DNA of 64,000 nt from Spirosoma aerolatum (lineage in GTDB: Bacteria > Bacteroidota > Bacteroidia > Cytophagales > Spirosomataceae): the NCBI RefSeq assembly GCF_002056795.1, contig NZ_CP020104.1:372001-436000 (forward strand). Reading direction: 5' to 3'. The position numbers were made by a program, and so were the translations under genes. Below the pieces are notes generated by a model. The model was given only the letters and a program-made list of their open reading frames with translations, made no database searches and had not been told where the DNA came from. Below, piece after piece: positions 1 through 8,575 of the stretch (its first letter is position 1; each line of letters begins with the position of its first letter).

Positions 1-913
1 CGGTCAGAATGTCGATGCTAAGAGGTTGGTCAGGAAGAACAATGTTGTGCTTAACGGCATTCTCGACCAGAAGCTGGAGCGTAAGGGGAGGAAGACGGTA
101 TGTTTGATAGCGGTCATCAATGGTTACGTTCATCGTCAATCCTGAGCCATGCCGGGTTTTCAGCAAGTGGTAATACGACTGAATAAAATCCAACTCAGAA
201 CCCAGCTCAGTCAGGTGCTGATCGTTGGCGCGGAGTAAGTAGCGGTACACCGTACTGAGCTCTTCCAGAAATACTCGTGCCTGTTTAGGATCATCCTCAA
301 TGAGCGAGTCCAGCACATTCAGACTATTGAATAGAAAATGCGGATTGACCTGCTGCTTCAGCGCATCGAGCTGACTTTGTAAATTGGCCGTACGTAGTTT
401 TTCCTGTTCCTGCTCCGACAGCCTCAGCTTTTTCTGGTAAAGTGCCGAATCGCGGGCAAAAAACAAGGTTTCGTAAATCGTCTGAAAAAAGATAAAATTA
501 ACGGCTGCCTGTACAAAATCGAACCCGTACAGATTCAGGGCAATCGTCGCTTTATTAATCGTAATACTGGCTGTATGACCGTACGAATGATAGCCCAGTA
601 GGGTGCCATGGGTAAACCAGTATCGAATGGCGCCTGTTAGCCAAAGACTTACTGTTGTTGCTACGCTCCCTGCCAGAAACGTTAGGATTAGCCGCTTCCA
701 AATGTCTTTTTTGGAAAAATATTTCTGTCGGAAATAGAATACGATTGCCCGAATGACGTGCCAGGTTACCGTAATGGAGACCAGACTGATGAAGATGCGG
801 AGTAGAATGTCACCCGTCAGCGGCTGTCTATGAAAACCATTGCCGGTTATACTAAATGCTAGTATCAGTGTAATACCAACTACACGCAGCCATTTGTCAT
901 TAATCGTGTTCAA
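1..913 (-). CDS. LytS/YehU-family sensor histidine kinase, C-terminus outside window
   Basis: Partial gene; 304 codons are visible and the C-terminus lies beyond base 1. The first half is hydrophobic with several membrane spans, followed by a short coiled coil from about residue 155. The His_kinase motif NPHFLFNSLN sits at residues 190-199 (His192) and an ATPase N-box reading LLVENAVKHN lies near the window edge. This is the membrane-bound LytS type, which usually signals to a LytTR regulator. No in-frame ATG exists before the kinase domain; an in-frame TGA lies just upstream and TTG at 913 is the only sensible start. It is a close paralogue of the kinases at 2307 and 5439. The signal sensed is unknown. 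Confidence 0.85.
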   Translation of the reverse strand, partial: MNTINDKWLRVVGITLILAFSITGNGFHRQPLTGDILLRIFISLVSITVTWHVIRAIVFYFRQKYFSKKDIWKRLILTFLAGSVATTVSLWLTGAIRYWFTHGTLLGYHSYGHTASITINKATIALNLYGFDFVQAAVNFIFFQTIYETLFFARDSALYQKKLRLSEQEQEKLRTANLQSQLDALKQQVNPHFLFNSLNVLDSLIEDDPKQARVFLEELSTVYRYLLRANDQHLTELGSELDFIQSYYHLLKTRHGSGLTMNVTIDDRYQTYRLPPLTLQLLVENAVKHNIVLPDQPLSIDILT

Positions 914-1048
914 CGTGAAGCAGTTCGGGCGTTTTCAGTAAAGATAATGTAAGTTTTAAACTGATGAAAGATACATTTCTGAGGCTATAGGCTACGCGAT
1001 GGTAGTATTAGTTACCTCAATCTTACAGGGTTGAGATAAACGGTACAG

Positions 1049-2197
1049 CTAAAAATCTACAGCATAGAGCGTTTCTAACCGACGTTGATTCAGACTGTCT
1101 GGTAAATGCCGAAACAATCCATTCCGCAGGAAAGCCAGTACGGGACTGCTGGTTTGGGCAAGCTGGCCAATACGCCAGGATGTATTGGTAATGTAATGAG
1201 TACGCTGTAATCGTCGATGATCGAAGGCCGCAAACGCGGATTCCGGCGACTGATTTTTGGCTAATTCATCGGCCAGAATAACCGCATCTTCAATAGCCTG
1301 ACAAGCACCCTGGCCCATATTGGGGGTTGTAGCGTGGGCAGCATCACCAAGTAGAACGGCTCGGCCGAAAACGTAGCTGTTCAATGGTTTCAGATCAACA
1401 ATATCGTTCCAGATCAGCGACTCGTTGGGCGTTTGCGCTATTAATTCAGGAATAGGCGCATGATAATGGGCAAAACGGTCGGCAAGTTTTTGAACCGTCA
1501 TCTGACGCATTTCGTCCGATTTGGCAGGGGCATTAACGCAGGCGAACCAGTACACCTGATCGTTCGCCATAGGAACAACGCCAACCCGTCCTTTAGTACC
1601 CCAGGTTTCGGTAGCCTCCTGTAATGTATTTCCTGGTAGATTGACAACGGCCCGCCAGCAGGTATAACCCGCGTAACGAGGTAGCCAACCCGGTATAAGT
1701 TGCTGCCGAATCGGCGAACGTATACCATCGGCCACGAGCAAATAGTCCGTTTTATGACTGGTGCCGTCGTCGAAGTAAACCGTAATGCCATCGGGTTGAG
1801 GGTGAATATGAATGGTTCGTTTGCCGGTATGAACGCTATGGGGAGGGAGTTGGGTCAGGAGAATCTTGTGCAGATCGGCCCTATGGATGCTGAAATTATT
1901 AACCCCAAAGCGTTTGCTAACGATTCGACTATCGGTACGGGTAATTTTGTCGCCTTGTTCATCGAGGATGGTAAATGCCTCAAGCTGACGGCCTGCGTGG
2001 ATAATCTGATCGGCAATGCCCAGTCGCTGAAACGCTTTGATGGCATTAGCTGCCAGCGCCAGGCCTGCACCTGATGGCTGAATAGTTGGAGACGCTTCAA
2101 AAACCGTGGTGGGGATGTTTTTGCGGTTAAGAGCAATGGCTGTGGTTAAACCGGCAATACCACCGCCAACGATAGTGAAAGAAGAATTTTTTTTCAT
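1049..2197 (-). CDS. FAD-dependent monooxygenase (UbiH/PHBH-like)
   Basis: A 382-residue flavoprotein of the aromatic-ring hydroxylase fold. The dinucleotide motif GGGIAG is at residues 11-16, the DG motif (VADGIRSPIR) near 156-165, and the FAD ribityl motif GDAAHATTPNMGQG at 284-297. Such enzymes use NAD(P)H and oxygen to hydroxylate or epoxidise small molecules; the substrate cannot be read from sequence. No signal peptide, so cytosolic. It sits between two histidine kinase genes on the same strand, but with gaps above 100 bp on both sides, so co-transcription is uncertain. Length is normal for the family. Confidence 0.88.
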   Translation of the reverse strand: MKKNSSFTIVGGGIAGLTTAIALNRKNIPTTVFEASPTIQPSGAGLALAANAIKAFQRLGIADQIIHAGRQLEAFTILDEQGDKITRTDSRIVSKRFGVNNFSIHRADLHKILLTQLPPHSVHTGKRTIHIHPQPDGITVYFDDGTSHKTDYLLVADGIRSPIRQQLIPGWLPRYAGYTCWRAVVNLPGNTLQEATETWGTKGRVGVVPMANDQVYWFACVNAPAKSDEMRQMTVQKLADRFAHYHAPIPELIAQTPNESLIWNDIVDLKPLNSYVFGRAVLLGDAAHATTPNMGQGACQAIEDAVILADELAKNQSPESAFAAFDHRRLQRTHYITNTSWRIGQLAQTSSPVLAFLRNGLFRHLPDSLNQRRLETLYAVDF

Positions 2198-2306
2198 ACG
2201 TCGTGTTACTACTCTTTAGCTGTGAGGAATCGTTAGGTGGTTAAATATTAACGATTTGACAAACTTTCATACGCTTATCTTTTACTAAAACCATGCATTC
2301 GCCTAT

Positions 2307-3665
2307 TTATACTGAACACTCTTTTTCAATAAGCGGCAGTGTCACAATAAATAGACCCCTATCTTCCTGAATGGTTGGAATGGGTTGATTTAATATCTGA
2401 TATTTTGACCATATGTTGGCTAAACCCACTCCATTGGAGGCTACACGTACGGTTTTTCGCTGTACATTGTTTCGGACCTGTAGCTGATTGTTCTCATTGG
2501 TCGAAATGGCAATTGTTAGCGGGTAGTCAGCTAGAATTACATTGTGTTTCACAGCATTTTCGACCAGTAACTGCAAGGTGAGTGGAGGCAACTGGAGCGC
2601 CAGTAGTACAGGCGAAACCGCCCATTCTACCCGAAGTGCCTGACCATGCCGCGTTTGCAGCAAATGACAGTATGAGCGGATAAACGCCAGTTCAGAGGCC
2701 AGTGGGATCAGAATCTGGTCATTCGCCCGGAGCATATATCGATATACCGAGCTGAGTTCATCCAGAAAAATACTAGCTTGTTGCGTATCATCGTCAATCA
2801 GCGCACTCAGCGAGTTCAGGCTATTGAACAGAAAATGCGGGTTAATCTGTGCTTGTAACGCCCGGATATGTACCTCCGTTTTTTCCTGTTCCAGACGTTG
2901 CATCACCAGTTCAGCCTCCAATTGGTCGCGATGGTGTTTTTCCCGCTCGTGCATAAGTTCCTGTTCAATCATCGCATTACGAACGGCCGCCCGGCGCTGG
3001 CGATAGCTTAGGCCCAGCGAGAAACAGACCAGTTCGGCAATAATACCAGTTTGCATATAAGTCAGCGATACCATCCAGAACGGCCCGGCCCAGTCTTCAT
3101 AAGGTCTGACCATCGATAGAAACATGGATGTGAGTCCGCCGACCAGCAGAAAACCGGTACCGATGGCATACATACGTGAAACGGGATCGCATAACGATAG
3201 CATTTGCTGAATGCCATAGACACCCAGAACGGCCATCGCTAAACGCATCATAATAAACGTTACTTCGTAGAGGACTGGATTCCATAATGATGGCCCGTAG
3301 CAGAGTAAAAGATGAATACCAATGTAAATGACAATGCCAACCTTTATTCGTTGCAACTGGCGGTAAAAATTGGGTAGCCGATGACGTAGATCGAGAATAG
3401 AGTCGATGAAGTCGAAATAAATATAATAGGCCCCCATGGGTGCGACTGCCCGAACAAAATGATTGGTCTCCAGGGAAAACCAATCGCGGAATGTATATAC
3501 GCGCAGGCCAAAATAAAACAGCCAGGCCAGCATGTATAATGTATACAGGCCATAGTTTCGATCCCGATACGTAGTCCACTGGACTATGTTCATCAACATG
3601 ATCGAGAGTACCATGCCTGTAAAAACCGCGCCCCAAATCTGGAAGGTCATAAGGTAACATGTCAT
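2307..3665 (-). CDS. LytS-family histidine kinase with 7TMR-DISM-like membrane domain
   Basis: A 452-residue kinase. About seven hydrophobic segments fill residues 8-222, resembling the 7TM-DISM sensor module, then a charged coiled coil spans about 225-270. The phospho-acceptor motif INPHFLFNSLNSL has His277; the GHKL N-box LLVENAVKHN is near 366 and the G-box SNGVGLANI follows. It differs from its neighbours at 1 and 5439 in the sensor half while sharing the kinase half closely. ATG at 3665 gives MTCYLMTFQ; an in-frame ATG at 3650 is an equally good start. The partner is probably a LytTR regulator, perhaps the one at 8576. Confidence 0.88.
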   Translation of the reverse strand: MTCYLMTFQIWGAVFTGMVLSIMLMNIVQWTTYRDRNYGLYTLYMLAWLFYFGLRVYTFRDWFSLETNHFVRAVAPMGAYYIYFDFIDSILDLRHRLPNFYRQLQRIKVGIVIYIGIHLLLCYGPSLWNPVLYEVTFIMMRLAMAVLGVYGIQQMLSLCDPVSRMYAIGTGFLLVGGLTSMFLSMVRPYEDWAGPFWMVSLTYMQTGIIAELVCFSLGLSYRQRRAAVRNAMIEQELMHEREKHHRDQLEAELVMQRLEQEKTEVHIRALQAQINPHFLFNSLNSLSALIDDDTQQASIFLDELSSVYRYMLRANDQILIPLASELAFIRSYCHLLQTRHGQALRVEWAVSPVLLALQLPPLTLQLLVENAVKHNVILADYPLTIAISTNENNQLQVRNNVQRKTVRVASNGVGLANIWSKYQILNQPIPTIQEDRGLFIVTLPLIEKECSV

Positions 3666-3671
3666 TCAAGG

Positions 3672-3749
3672 TCATCTGGCTTCGCTGTCATTGAAGGTCA
3701 TAAGTAGTCATACATTGCTTAATGACTCAATGATAGCGAAGCCAGATGA
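3672..3749. terminator. 23-bp inverted repeat (one mismatch), terminator-like
   Basis: Arms at 3672-3694 and 3727-3749 are complementary over 23 nt with one mismatch, around a 32-nt loop. It lies just after the stop of the beta-helix lipoprotein gene (minus strand) and just before the kinase start at 3665, so it can end transcription between them. The stem is much longer than a standard terminator and lacks a clean U-tract. Confidence 0.6.
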
Positions 3750-3763
3750 GCAGAGGGCGCCAA

Positions 3764-5296
3764 TTATTTCTCGATCAATACGTTGGTCTGGGCATTTGCC
3801 TCAAAGGTATTGGCTGTATTGAGGTCGGTATTGGCCGAAGCCCCATAGCTGACGAACACACCATACCCACCACTACCACTGATTTTTGTATTTTTAACCG
3901 ACATCAAGGCTTTCGTGCCGTAGATCGCAATGCTGGCTTTTTTAGCCGATACGATCACACTGCTGCCAGCGTTGCTAACTTCAGCATATTGCAGTTCATT
4001 CTTGCTGTCCTGCGAGTAGCAGATAATACCTTTCCAGTAGGGGGCTGAGCGGTCGGCCCCTGCGAAGACAATCTTGTTCGTCGTTGTCCCTTTGGCCGAT
4101 AGATATCCGGCTGTGTTGATTCGGATAACAGCATCGCGGTTCATTTCAATGATAACACCAGGCGCTAGTTTCCAGCCTGCGTCGACCGAAAAGTCACCAC
4201 TGATCCGGTAGGGCGTTTTGTCATTGAAACCGTTCCAGGCCACCTCATTAGTGCCTTTGATACCCGAGGGCGTAATGTCGACAATGTTACGGCCATTGCC
4301 GCCCGTGAAGGTTGAAGTGGCATCAAGCTTGGCTACGTTTTCGGCATTCAGCAGGATACCCGCTTCCGTATTGCTGGTAAAGCTGTTCTGGGCGAACTCC
4401 CGGAGAATGCCACCATCCAGCACATACAGGCCGTAGCCATCGTTTTGCGAGAACAGACAGTTTTTCAGCGCAATCTGAGCATGACTTCCTCCCGACATGA
4501 ACAGGGCGGCTTTGGTGGTGCTATATACTGTGCGGCTGCCTGCGTGCATTACCTCTACATATTCCATCGTGTTGGCGTTGCTGCCTGAGTAGAGCGACAC
4601 GCCTATCCAATAGCCTTTGGTTTTCTGTACACCCACAAATTTTATTTTATTCTCTGCCGTTCCTTTGGCGATCAGTAAACCACCGCCATCGTTGACATTC
4701 ATCCGTACATCACGTTCGAAGGCAATGACTACTCCCGGATTGATCGTCAATTCGTTGTTGACATCGATACTTTTCGTTACGATATAATCGGGCAGGTCAG
4801 GATTCAGAACGCGGTCGATCAGGGTGGTTTTAACGGTGATGTTCGCCGTAATCGCCAGAGGTTCAGCTACGGAGGCTGTTACGAGTACTTTGTCGGTACT
4901 TTTACCATTGGTGCTGGTCACGGCCAGTTCCAGTTCATACTCGCCAATTTCGTCGGGTTTGAAGGTGGGTTTGAACGAAGCCGCGTCGCTCAGGGTAACG
5001 GTGCTTTTAGCGGGTTTACGCACCAGCGTCCATTGGTACGATAAAGGCTTACCCTGACTGTCGTTGGAAGCTGACCCGTCGAGATTGACGGTCTGGCCAA
5101 CCTGTACCGATTGATCGGGACCGGCATTGGCTGTAAGCGAACCCGATGGGTTGACTTCGGTTTCTTTCTTGCAACTGGTCAGGAAGAAGAGGCTGGCCAT
5201 CAGAAACGAGATGAGCAGTTTCAGGGCCACTACTGCCGGGGCAAAGGTAATGTGGGCCGGGAGGGCCAGTGTTGGGTACGTTGGTGTTGGTTTCAT
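3764..5296 (-). CDS. PKD-like / right-handed beta-helix surface lipoprotein
   Basis: A 510-residue exported lipoprotein. A hydrophobic segment followed by the lipobox FFLTSC places the lipidated Cys near residue 42. A PKD-like Ig domain follows (NAGPDQSVQVGQTVNLDGSA, typical of PKD/REJ folds, about residues 57-140). The rest has repeated patterns such as LTINPGVVIAFERD and APGVIIEMNRDAVIRI plus IKFVG/IVFAG strands, which fits a parallel beta-helix split into two similar halves. Probably periplasmic or surface exposed, possibly carbohydrate-binding; no catalytic residues are obvious. The signal sequence would fit better from a start downstream of 5296 (a GTG lies near residue 22), so the start is uncertain. 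Confidence 0.78.
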   Translation of the reverse strand: MKPTPTYPTLALPAHITFAPAVVALKLLISFLMASLFFLTSCKKETEVNPSGSLTANAGPDQSVQVGQTVNLDGSASNDSQGKPLSYQWTLVRKPAKSTVTLSDAASFKPTFKPDEIGEYELELAVTSTNGKSTDKVLVTASVAEPLAITANITVKTTLIDRVLNPDLPDYIVTKSIDVNNELTINPGVVIAFERDVRMNVNDGGGLLIAKGTAENKIKFVGVQKTKGYWIGVSLYSGSNANTMEYVEVMHAGSRTVYSTTKAALFMSGGSHAQIALKNCLFSQNDGYGLYVLDGGILREFAQNSFTSNTEAGILLNAENVAKLDATSTFTGGNGRNIVDITPSGIKGTNEVAWNGFNDKTPYRISGDFSVDAGWKLAPGVIIEMNRDAVIRINTAGYLSAKGTTTNKIVFAGADRSAPYWKGIICYSQDSKNELQYAEVSNAGSSVIVSAKKASIAIYGTKALMSVKNTKISGSGGYGVFVSYGASANTDLNTANTFEANAQTNVLIEK

Positions 5297-5438
5297 GAAG
5301 AGGCCGCTCGTGCGGAGATTTGTTGTTTAACGGCAACAAAGGTATTGGCACACATTGCGACCTGGAATAAGGAACCGGCTGAAACGGAAAAAGCCGTGGT
5401 TGAACTGGCGTTGTTGGAGGTAAACTGTAAAAAACAGC

Positions 5439-6479
5439 CTATGAATCGACATTGATAAGCGGCAATCTGACCACAAACTGCCCATTCGTTTCCTGAACGG
5501 TTGGCATCGACTGGCCGAGCATCTGATACTTCGCCAGGATGTTGCTCAGACCAACGCCATTGGATAACACCCGCGCCTGTTTTTTCTGTAAGGTATTTCG
5601 AACGATCAAAAAGCCCCGTTCATCCGTTTCAATACTGATCGTTAGCGGTTGATCGGCCAAAACGATATTGTGCTTTACGGCATTTTCGAGTAAAAGCTGA
5701 AGTGTTAGCGGGGGGAGTTGGTAGGTATCGAATCGTTTATCAACGGAAACGGTCAGAATAAGTCCGGAGCCATGTCGGGTTTTCAGCAGGTGATAATACG
5801 AATCCACAAAGGTCATTTCCGTTGTCAGATCGGTCAGATTCTGTTCACCGGCCCGGAGAATATACCGATACACGGAGCTAAGTTCTTCGGCAAACTGCTC
5901 AGCTTGCGCCGGATTCTCACCAATCAGCGAAACCAGCGAATTGAGGCTGTTGAACAGGAAGTGCGGATTGACCTGCTGCTTTAGCATATCGAGTTGTCGC
6001 TGTACATGCAACTCCTTTAACTCATATTCCCGTTTTACACTCTCTTTCCATTTCTGGTAGGAGTAGATGGATTCAAAAACGCCGATGGAAAGCAGGTTGC
6101 AGATAAACCCAATCAGCAATGTCCACCGAAAAATAACGGGATCATAACGATAGCCAGGAACCTCAAACCAATCATACAGCAGAAAAATCAGGCAAACCAA
6201 TAGCGCCGTGACAATGATGTAGAAAATTAGACAGTAGAGGATGCGCCGAAGCGCCTGATCGAGTTCGGTATAGCAGTAACGCATATACTTCATCCAGGTG
6301 TCCATGAGCCAGGCAAAGGCTATATACAGAATCGTTACCCCAGTAGTTACCGGAATGAATAGGGCCAGATCATCGAAATAGCGAGTGCCCAGAATCAGAT
6401 AGTTCGCAATGAATACCGCCGGATAGCTCAACAGCATGACCAGAATGTCGTAGCGGTCGAGAGTATACCATTGTTTCAT
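5439..6479 (-). CDS. LytS-family sensor histidine kinase
   Basis: A 346-residue protein with four predicted membrane helices in residues 10-135, a linker helix, then the His_kinase domain with NPHFLFNSLN at 171-180 (His173), the N-box LLLENAVKHN and the G-box SNGVGLSNI. It closely resembles the kinases at 1 and 2307 in the catalytic half; the QLPPLTLQLL stretch is shared by all three. No receiver domain is fused and no regulator is adjacent on the same strand. The nearest LytTR regulator is at 8576 on the other strand. ATG at 6479 is the natural start. Confidence 0.9.
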   Translation of the reverse strand: MKQWYTLDRYDILVMLLSYPAVFIANYLILGTRYFDDLALFIPVTTGVTILYIAFAWLMDTWMKYMRYCYTELDQALRRILYCLIFYIIVTALLVCLIFLLYDWFEVPGYRYDPVIFRWTLLIGFICNLLSIGVFESIYSYQKWKESVKREYELKELHVQRQLDMLKQQVNPHFLFNSLNSLVSLIGENPAQAEQFAEELSSVYRYILRAGEQNLTDLTTEMTFVDSYYHLLKTRHGSGLILTVSVDKRFDTYQLPPLTLQLLLENAVKHNIVLADQPLTISIETDERGFLIVRNTLQKKQARVLSNGVGLSNILAKYQMLGQSMPTVQETNGQFVVRLPLINVDS

Positions 6480-6527
6480 GCGTGCCTAGAAAGAAAGTCT
6501 ACATTAAAGCGAGGTTAAAAATAGTAA

Positions 6528-6619
6528 TTTACGAACTACGACGAATGAGGTACGATCTGACTTTCGCAGGTAATTCCGGCGATAGCCATCCATCGACATC
6601 ATTCGTCGTAGTTCGTAAA
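6528..6619. terminator. 21-bp perfect inverted repeat downstream of the cytochrome gene
   Basis: Arms at 6528-6548 and 6599-6619 match perfectly over 21 nt with a 50-nt loop. In the minus direction the element follows the stop of the cytochrome gene and ends in an A/T-rich stretch, so it could terminate that transcript ahead of the kinase gene. The long loop is unusual for an intrinsic terminator. Confidence 0.55.
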
Positions 6620-6627
6620 AAGGGGAG

Positions 6628-7608
6628 TTACTTCTCTGCCAATTGGAGTTCGGCTGTTTTTTGCGCGATGTCGTGATTGATTTTCGGCACCGTTTTCAGG
6701 TATTCATAGATAGCGCCCACTTCCCGATCAGATAAAACCATTTTGGGCTCCATCGGATATTTGAGAATACTACCGTCGGGCCGTACGCCAAACTTCACGG
6801 CCCGAATAAACTGCTCTTTCGTATACCGGCGACCAATGCCCGTTTTTTCGTCAAAGGTCAGATTGGCGGTTATTACTTTTTTGCCGCCTTCGCCCACCAT
6901 TTCGATACCACCGCCATAATACCCTTTGGTTTTTTCGGGATGGACTTTGTCCTGGTCAATCAGGTCGCCTGAGTGGCAGGCATAGCAATCGCCAATGGCG
7001 TCGGCTGTGTAGCGGCCAAGGGCCACCAGATTGGCGCTATCGGGGAAAGCTACTACCTGACCCTTGTAGGGAAGCGGCTTCATAATGGTATTTGCCAGTA
7101 CTTTTGAGAACAACGAAAATTCGGAAGCCGGGGCTTCCTGGTTCGATGGTTGTACCGGGAAACGGTCGGAGCGAAGCCAGGCAATCACCGATTTCAGGTC
7201 TTCGTCGGCCATGTTCGGATACTGAGGCATAACCGGTGCATACGAGCCATCCCGTCGTATGCCTGTACGCAGGAAATACATCAGTTCACCGTCGGTCCAT
7301 TTACCAATGCCTTTTTCTTTATCCTGCGTAATATTTTTGGAGTAGAGCTTGCCGAAAATGGCTGGTACTTCGGCCAGGTATTTGCCGGTCAGGCGGTTGT
7401 TTTTGTCGGCATGGCACGACATGCACTGAATCTGGGCAATGACTTCACCACGAGCTACACGGGCTGGTGTGCTTTCAACCGTAATGGCAGGAATAGTAGG
7501 CGGGTCGTAGGTAGGGACGCCCACAATGGAGACATAAGCGCCGAAGCCAAGTAACGCCACAAGGACGCAGCCTAGGATAAGGCCGACAATTTTAAGAGCT
7601 TTTTTCAT
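6628..7608 (-). CDS. Exported diheme cytochrome c
   Basis: ATG at 7608 gives a 326-residue protein starting MKKALKIVGL with a single N-terminal hydrophobic segment (signal or anchor); an ATG at 7635 would add nine residues of no apparent use. Two CxxCH haem-binding sites are visible: CMSCH (62-66) and CYACH (208-212). Candidate axial methionines sit in MPQYPNM and MEPKM. Two class I cytochrome domains in tandem are typical of electron-transfer subunits that accept electrons from periplasmic dehydrogenases. No dehydrogenase gene is adjacent, so the redox partner is unknown. Periplasmic or inner-membrane anchored. Confidence 0.87.
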   Translation of the reverse strand: MKKALKIVGLILGCVLVALLGFGAYVSIVGVPTYDPPTIPAITVESTPARVARGEVIAQIQCMSCHADKNNRLTGKYLAEVPAIFGKLYSKNITQDKEKGIGKWTDGELMYFLRTGIRRDGSYAPVMPQYPNMADEDLKSVIAWLRSDRFPVQPSNQEAPASEFSLFSKVLANTIMKPLPYKGQVVAFPDSANLVALGRYTADAIGDCYACHSGDLIDQDKVHPEKTKGYYGGGIEMVGEGGKKVITANLTFDEKTGIGRRYTKEQFIRAVKFGVRPDGSILKYPMEPKMVLSDREVGAIYEYLKTVPKINHDIAQKTAELQLAEK

Positions 7609-7723
7609 TGTATTTGTCTGTTTAAAGAGGAACATGGCCGTTAAGACCGAGGCAAAATTGCGGGCTAAACATCTATGTACCAGTTCGGTTTCGGATGAAG
7701 CGGTATTCTATTGGGCTGAACTG

Positions 7724-7752
7724 AAAAAAGGCCGTTGTGAAACGGCCTTTTT
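7724..7752. terminator. Intrinsic terminator (compact hairpin)
   Basis: AAAAAAGGCCGTT and AACGGCCTTTTT pair around a GTGA tetraloop, with A- and T-tracts on both sides, a textbook bidirectional terminator. It follows the stop of the small exported protein gene (minus strand) and precedes the cytochrome gene. Confidence 0.85.
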
Positions 7753-7778
7753 GCTAGCTGAATTTTATAACCCGTGTC

Positions 7779-8189
7779 TTATTTCACCGAAATGGTACGC
7801 GATGGCTGAGCAACTGGTGTGTTAATGCTCATCGCATGTACACTCTTGTCGTTACCCGAAACGACCTGGATCTGGTAAGCACCATCGTTCAATTCTGATA
7901 AATCGAATTTTACGTGAACGTTACCTTCTTTTTTATTGATGTACTTTGTGGCGAGGGTAAACCCATCCGAATCCAATAATGAAATCTCCATAGCTTTACC
8001 CGGTTCGCGTTCAACCATCACATTTACTTTCGATGGTACTGCCGATGGGTAAATAGCTACTTTATACGAATTTGTAATAGCTGTTGGGCCAACCGATACC
8101 GGAGACTTTGGTAGGTGAGGTGCGTGTTTTGCAAACGCAGATGTACTCAGCAGTACAGCAGCAAGGAGTGTTGTGGCAATTGTTTTCAT
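7779..8189 (-). CDS. Small exported protein, unknown function
   Basis: A 136-residue protein with a clear signal peptide (MKTIATTLLAAVLLSTSAFA). The mature part, about 115 residues, has the beta-strand pattern SYKVAIYPSAVPSKVNVMVE ... MEISLLDSDG ... GAYQIQVVSG, resembling the small Ig-like folds of Bacteroidota secreted proteins and loosely the T9SS C-terminal domain. It lacks the usual terminal K-rich T9SS motif and is a stand-alone protein, so I do not call it a sorting domain. A TAnnTTTG box lies about 60 bp upstream. Its terminator is at 7724-7752, so it is probably monocistronic. Confidence 0.7.
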   Translation of the reverse strand: MKTIATTLLAAVLLSTSAFAKHAPHLPKSPVSVGPTAITNSYKVAIYPSAVPSKVNVMVEREPGKAMEISLLDSDGFTLATKYINKKEGNVHVKFDLSELNDGAYQIQVVSGNDKSVHAMSINTPVAQPSRTISVK

Positions 8190-8246
8190 GACTTTCAGAA
8201 GTTATTTGTTGTTTATGATTCGCCATAGCGGTTAAAAAGAACGTTG

Positions 8247-8254
8247 CAAAGCTA
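8247..8254 (-). promoter_or_regulatory. Candidate -7 box for the small exported protein gene
   Basis: On the minus strand the bases read TAGCTTTG, an exact match to the Bacteroidota TAnnTTTG element. No TTG is found at the expected -33 distance (TTT is present). Predicted leader about 50 nt. Confidence 0.4.
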
Positions 8255-8505
8255 TAGCGTCACAATGCGCTGCTAAACAGATTGTTAGCCGAAGCGTTAG
8301 GATTCAGGGTTGAACCGCATAAATCACGCTTTCAATTGATATTCGCTGATCTTTAGTAAGTTAGATTAGCGTTGGAGGGAAAGTATAGGTTAATTGGGGC
8401 GGTAGTTTCGGCACATTATCATGCGATTAGTGCCTTAGAACTGACGGTTCATCACAGGTTCATACCGTTTCGAACAATGATTTGTGGGTTTAATACAACT
8501 GCGGG

Positions 8506-8537
8506 TTGCAGATTGGCTAGTCTGTCATGTATTTTTA
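8506..8537 (+). promoter_or_regulatory. Candidate promoter of the LytTR regulator
   Basis: TTG at 8506-8508, a 21-bp spacer, then TATTTTTA at 8530-8537, one mismatch from TAnnTTTG. Spacing fits the 17-23 bp known for Flavobacterium-type promoters. Start codon at 8576. Confidence 0.4.
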
Positions 8538-8575
8538 GTCTCCCAAATACGCAATCATCTTAACTCTTTTAACCA

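Larger units (their letters stand above)
8190..8575. other. 386-bp divergent intergenic region
   Basis: The longest gene-free stretch in the window. It separates the small exported protein gene (minus) from the LytTR regulator (plus) and holds a candidate promoter for each. I see no RNA gene, repeat or convincing small reading frame in the remainder. Confidence 0.6.

Noticed and set aside
1700..2074. Plus-strand 124-residue frame inside the FAD monooxygenase gene
   Set aside because: It is the antisense shadow of a well-supported flavoprotein and has no recognisable motif.
7779..8189. T9SS sorting-domain protein
   Set aside because: It resembles an Ig-like strand pattern but is a stand-alone domain without the conserved C-terminal sorting motif or cargo.
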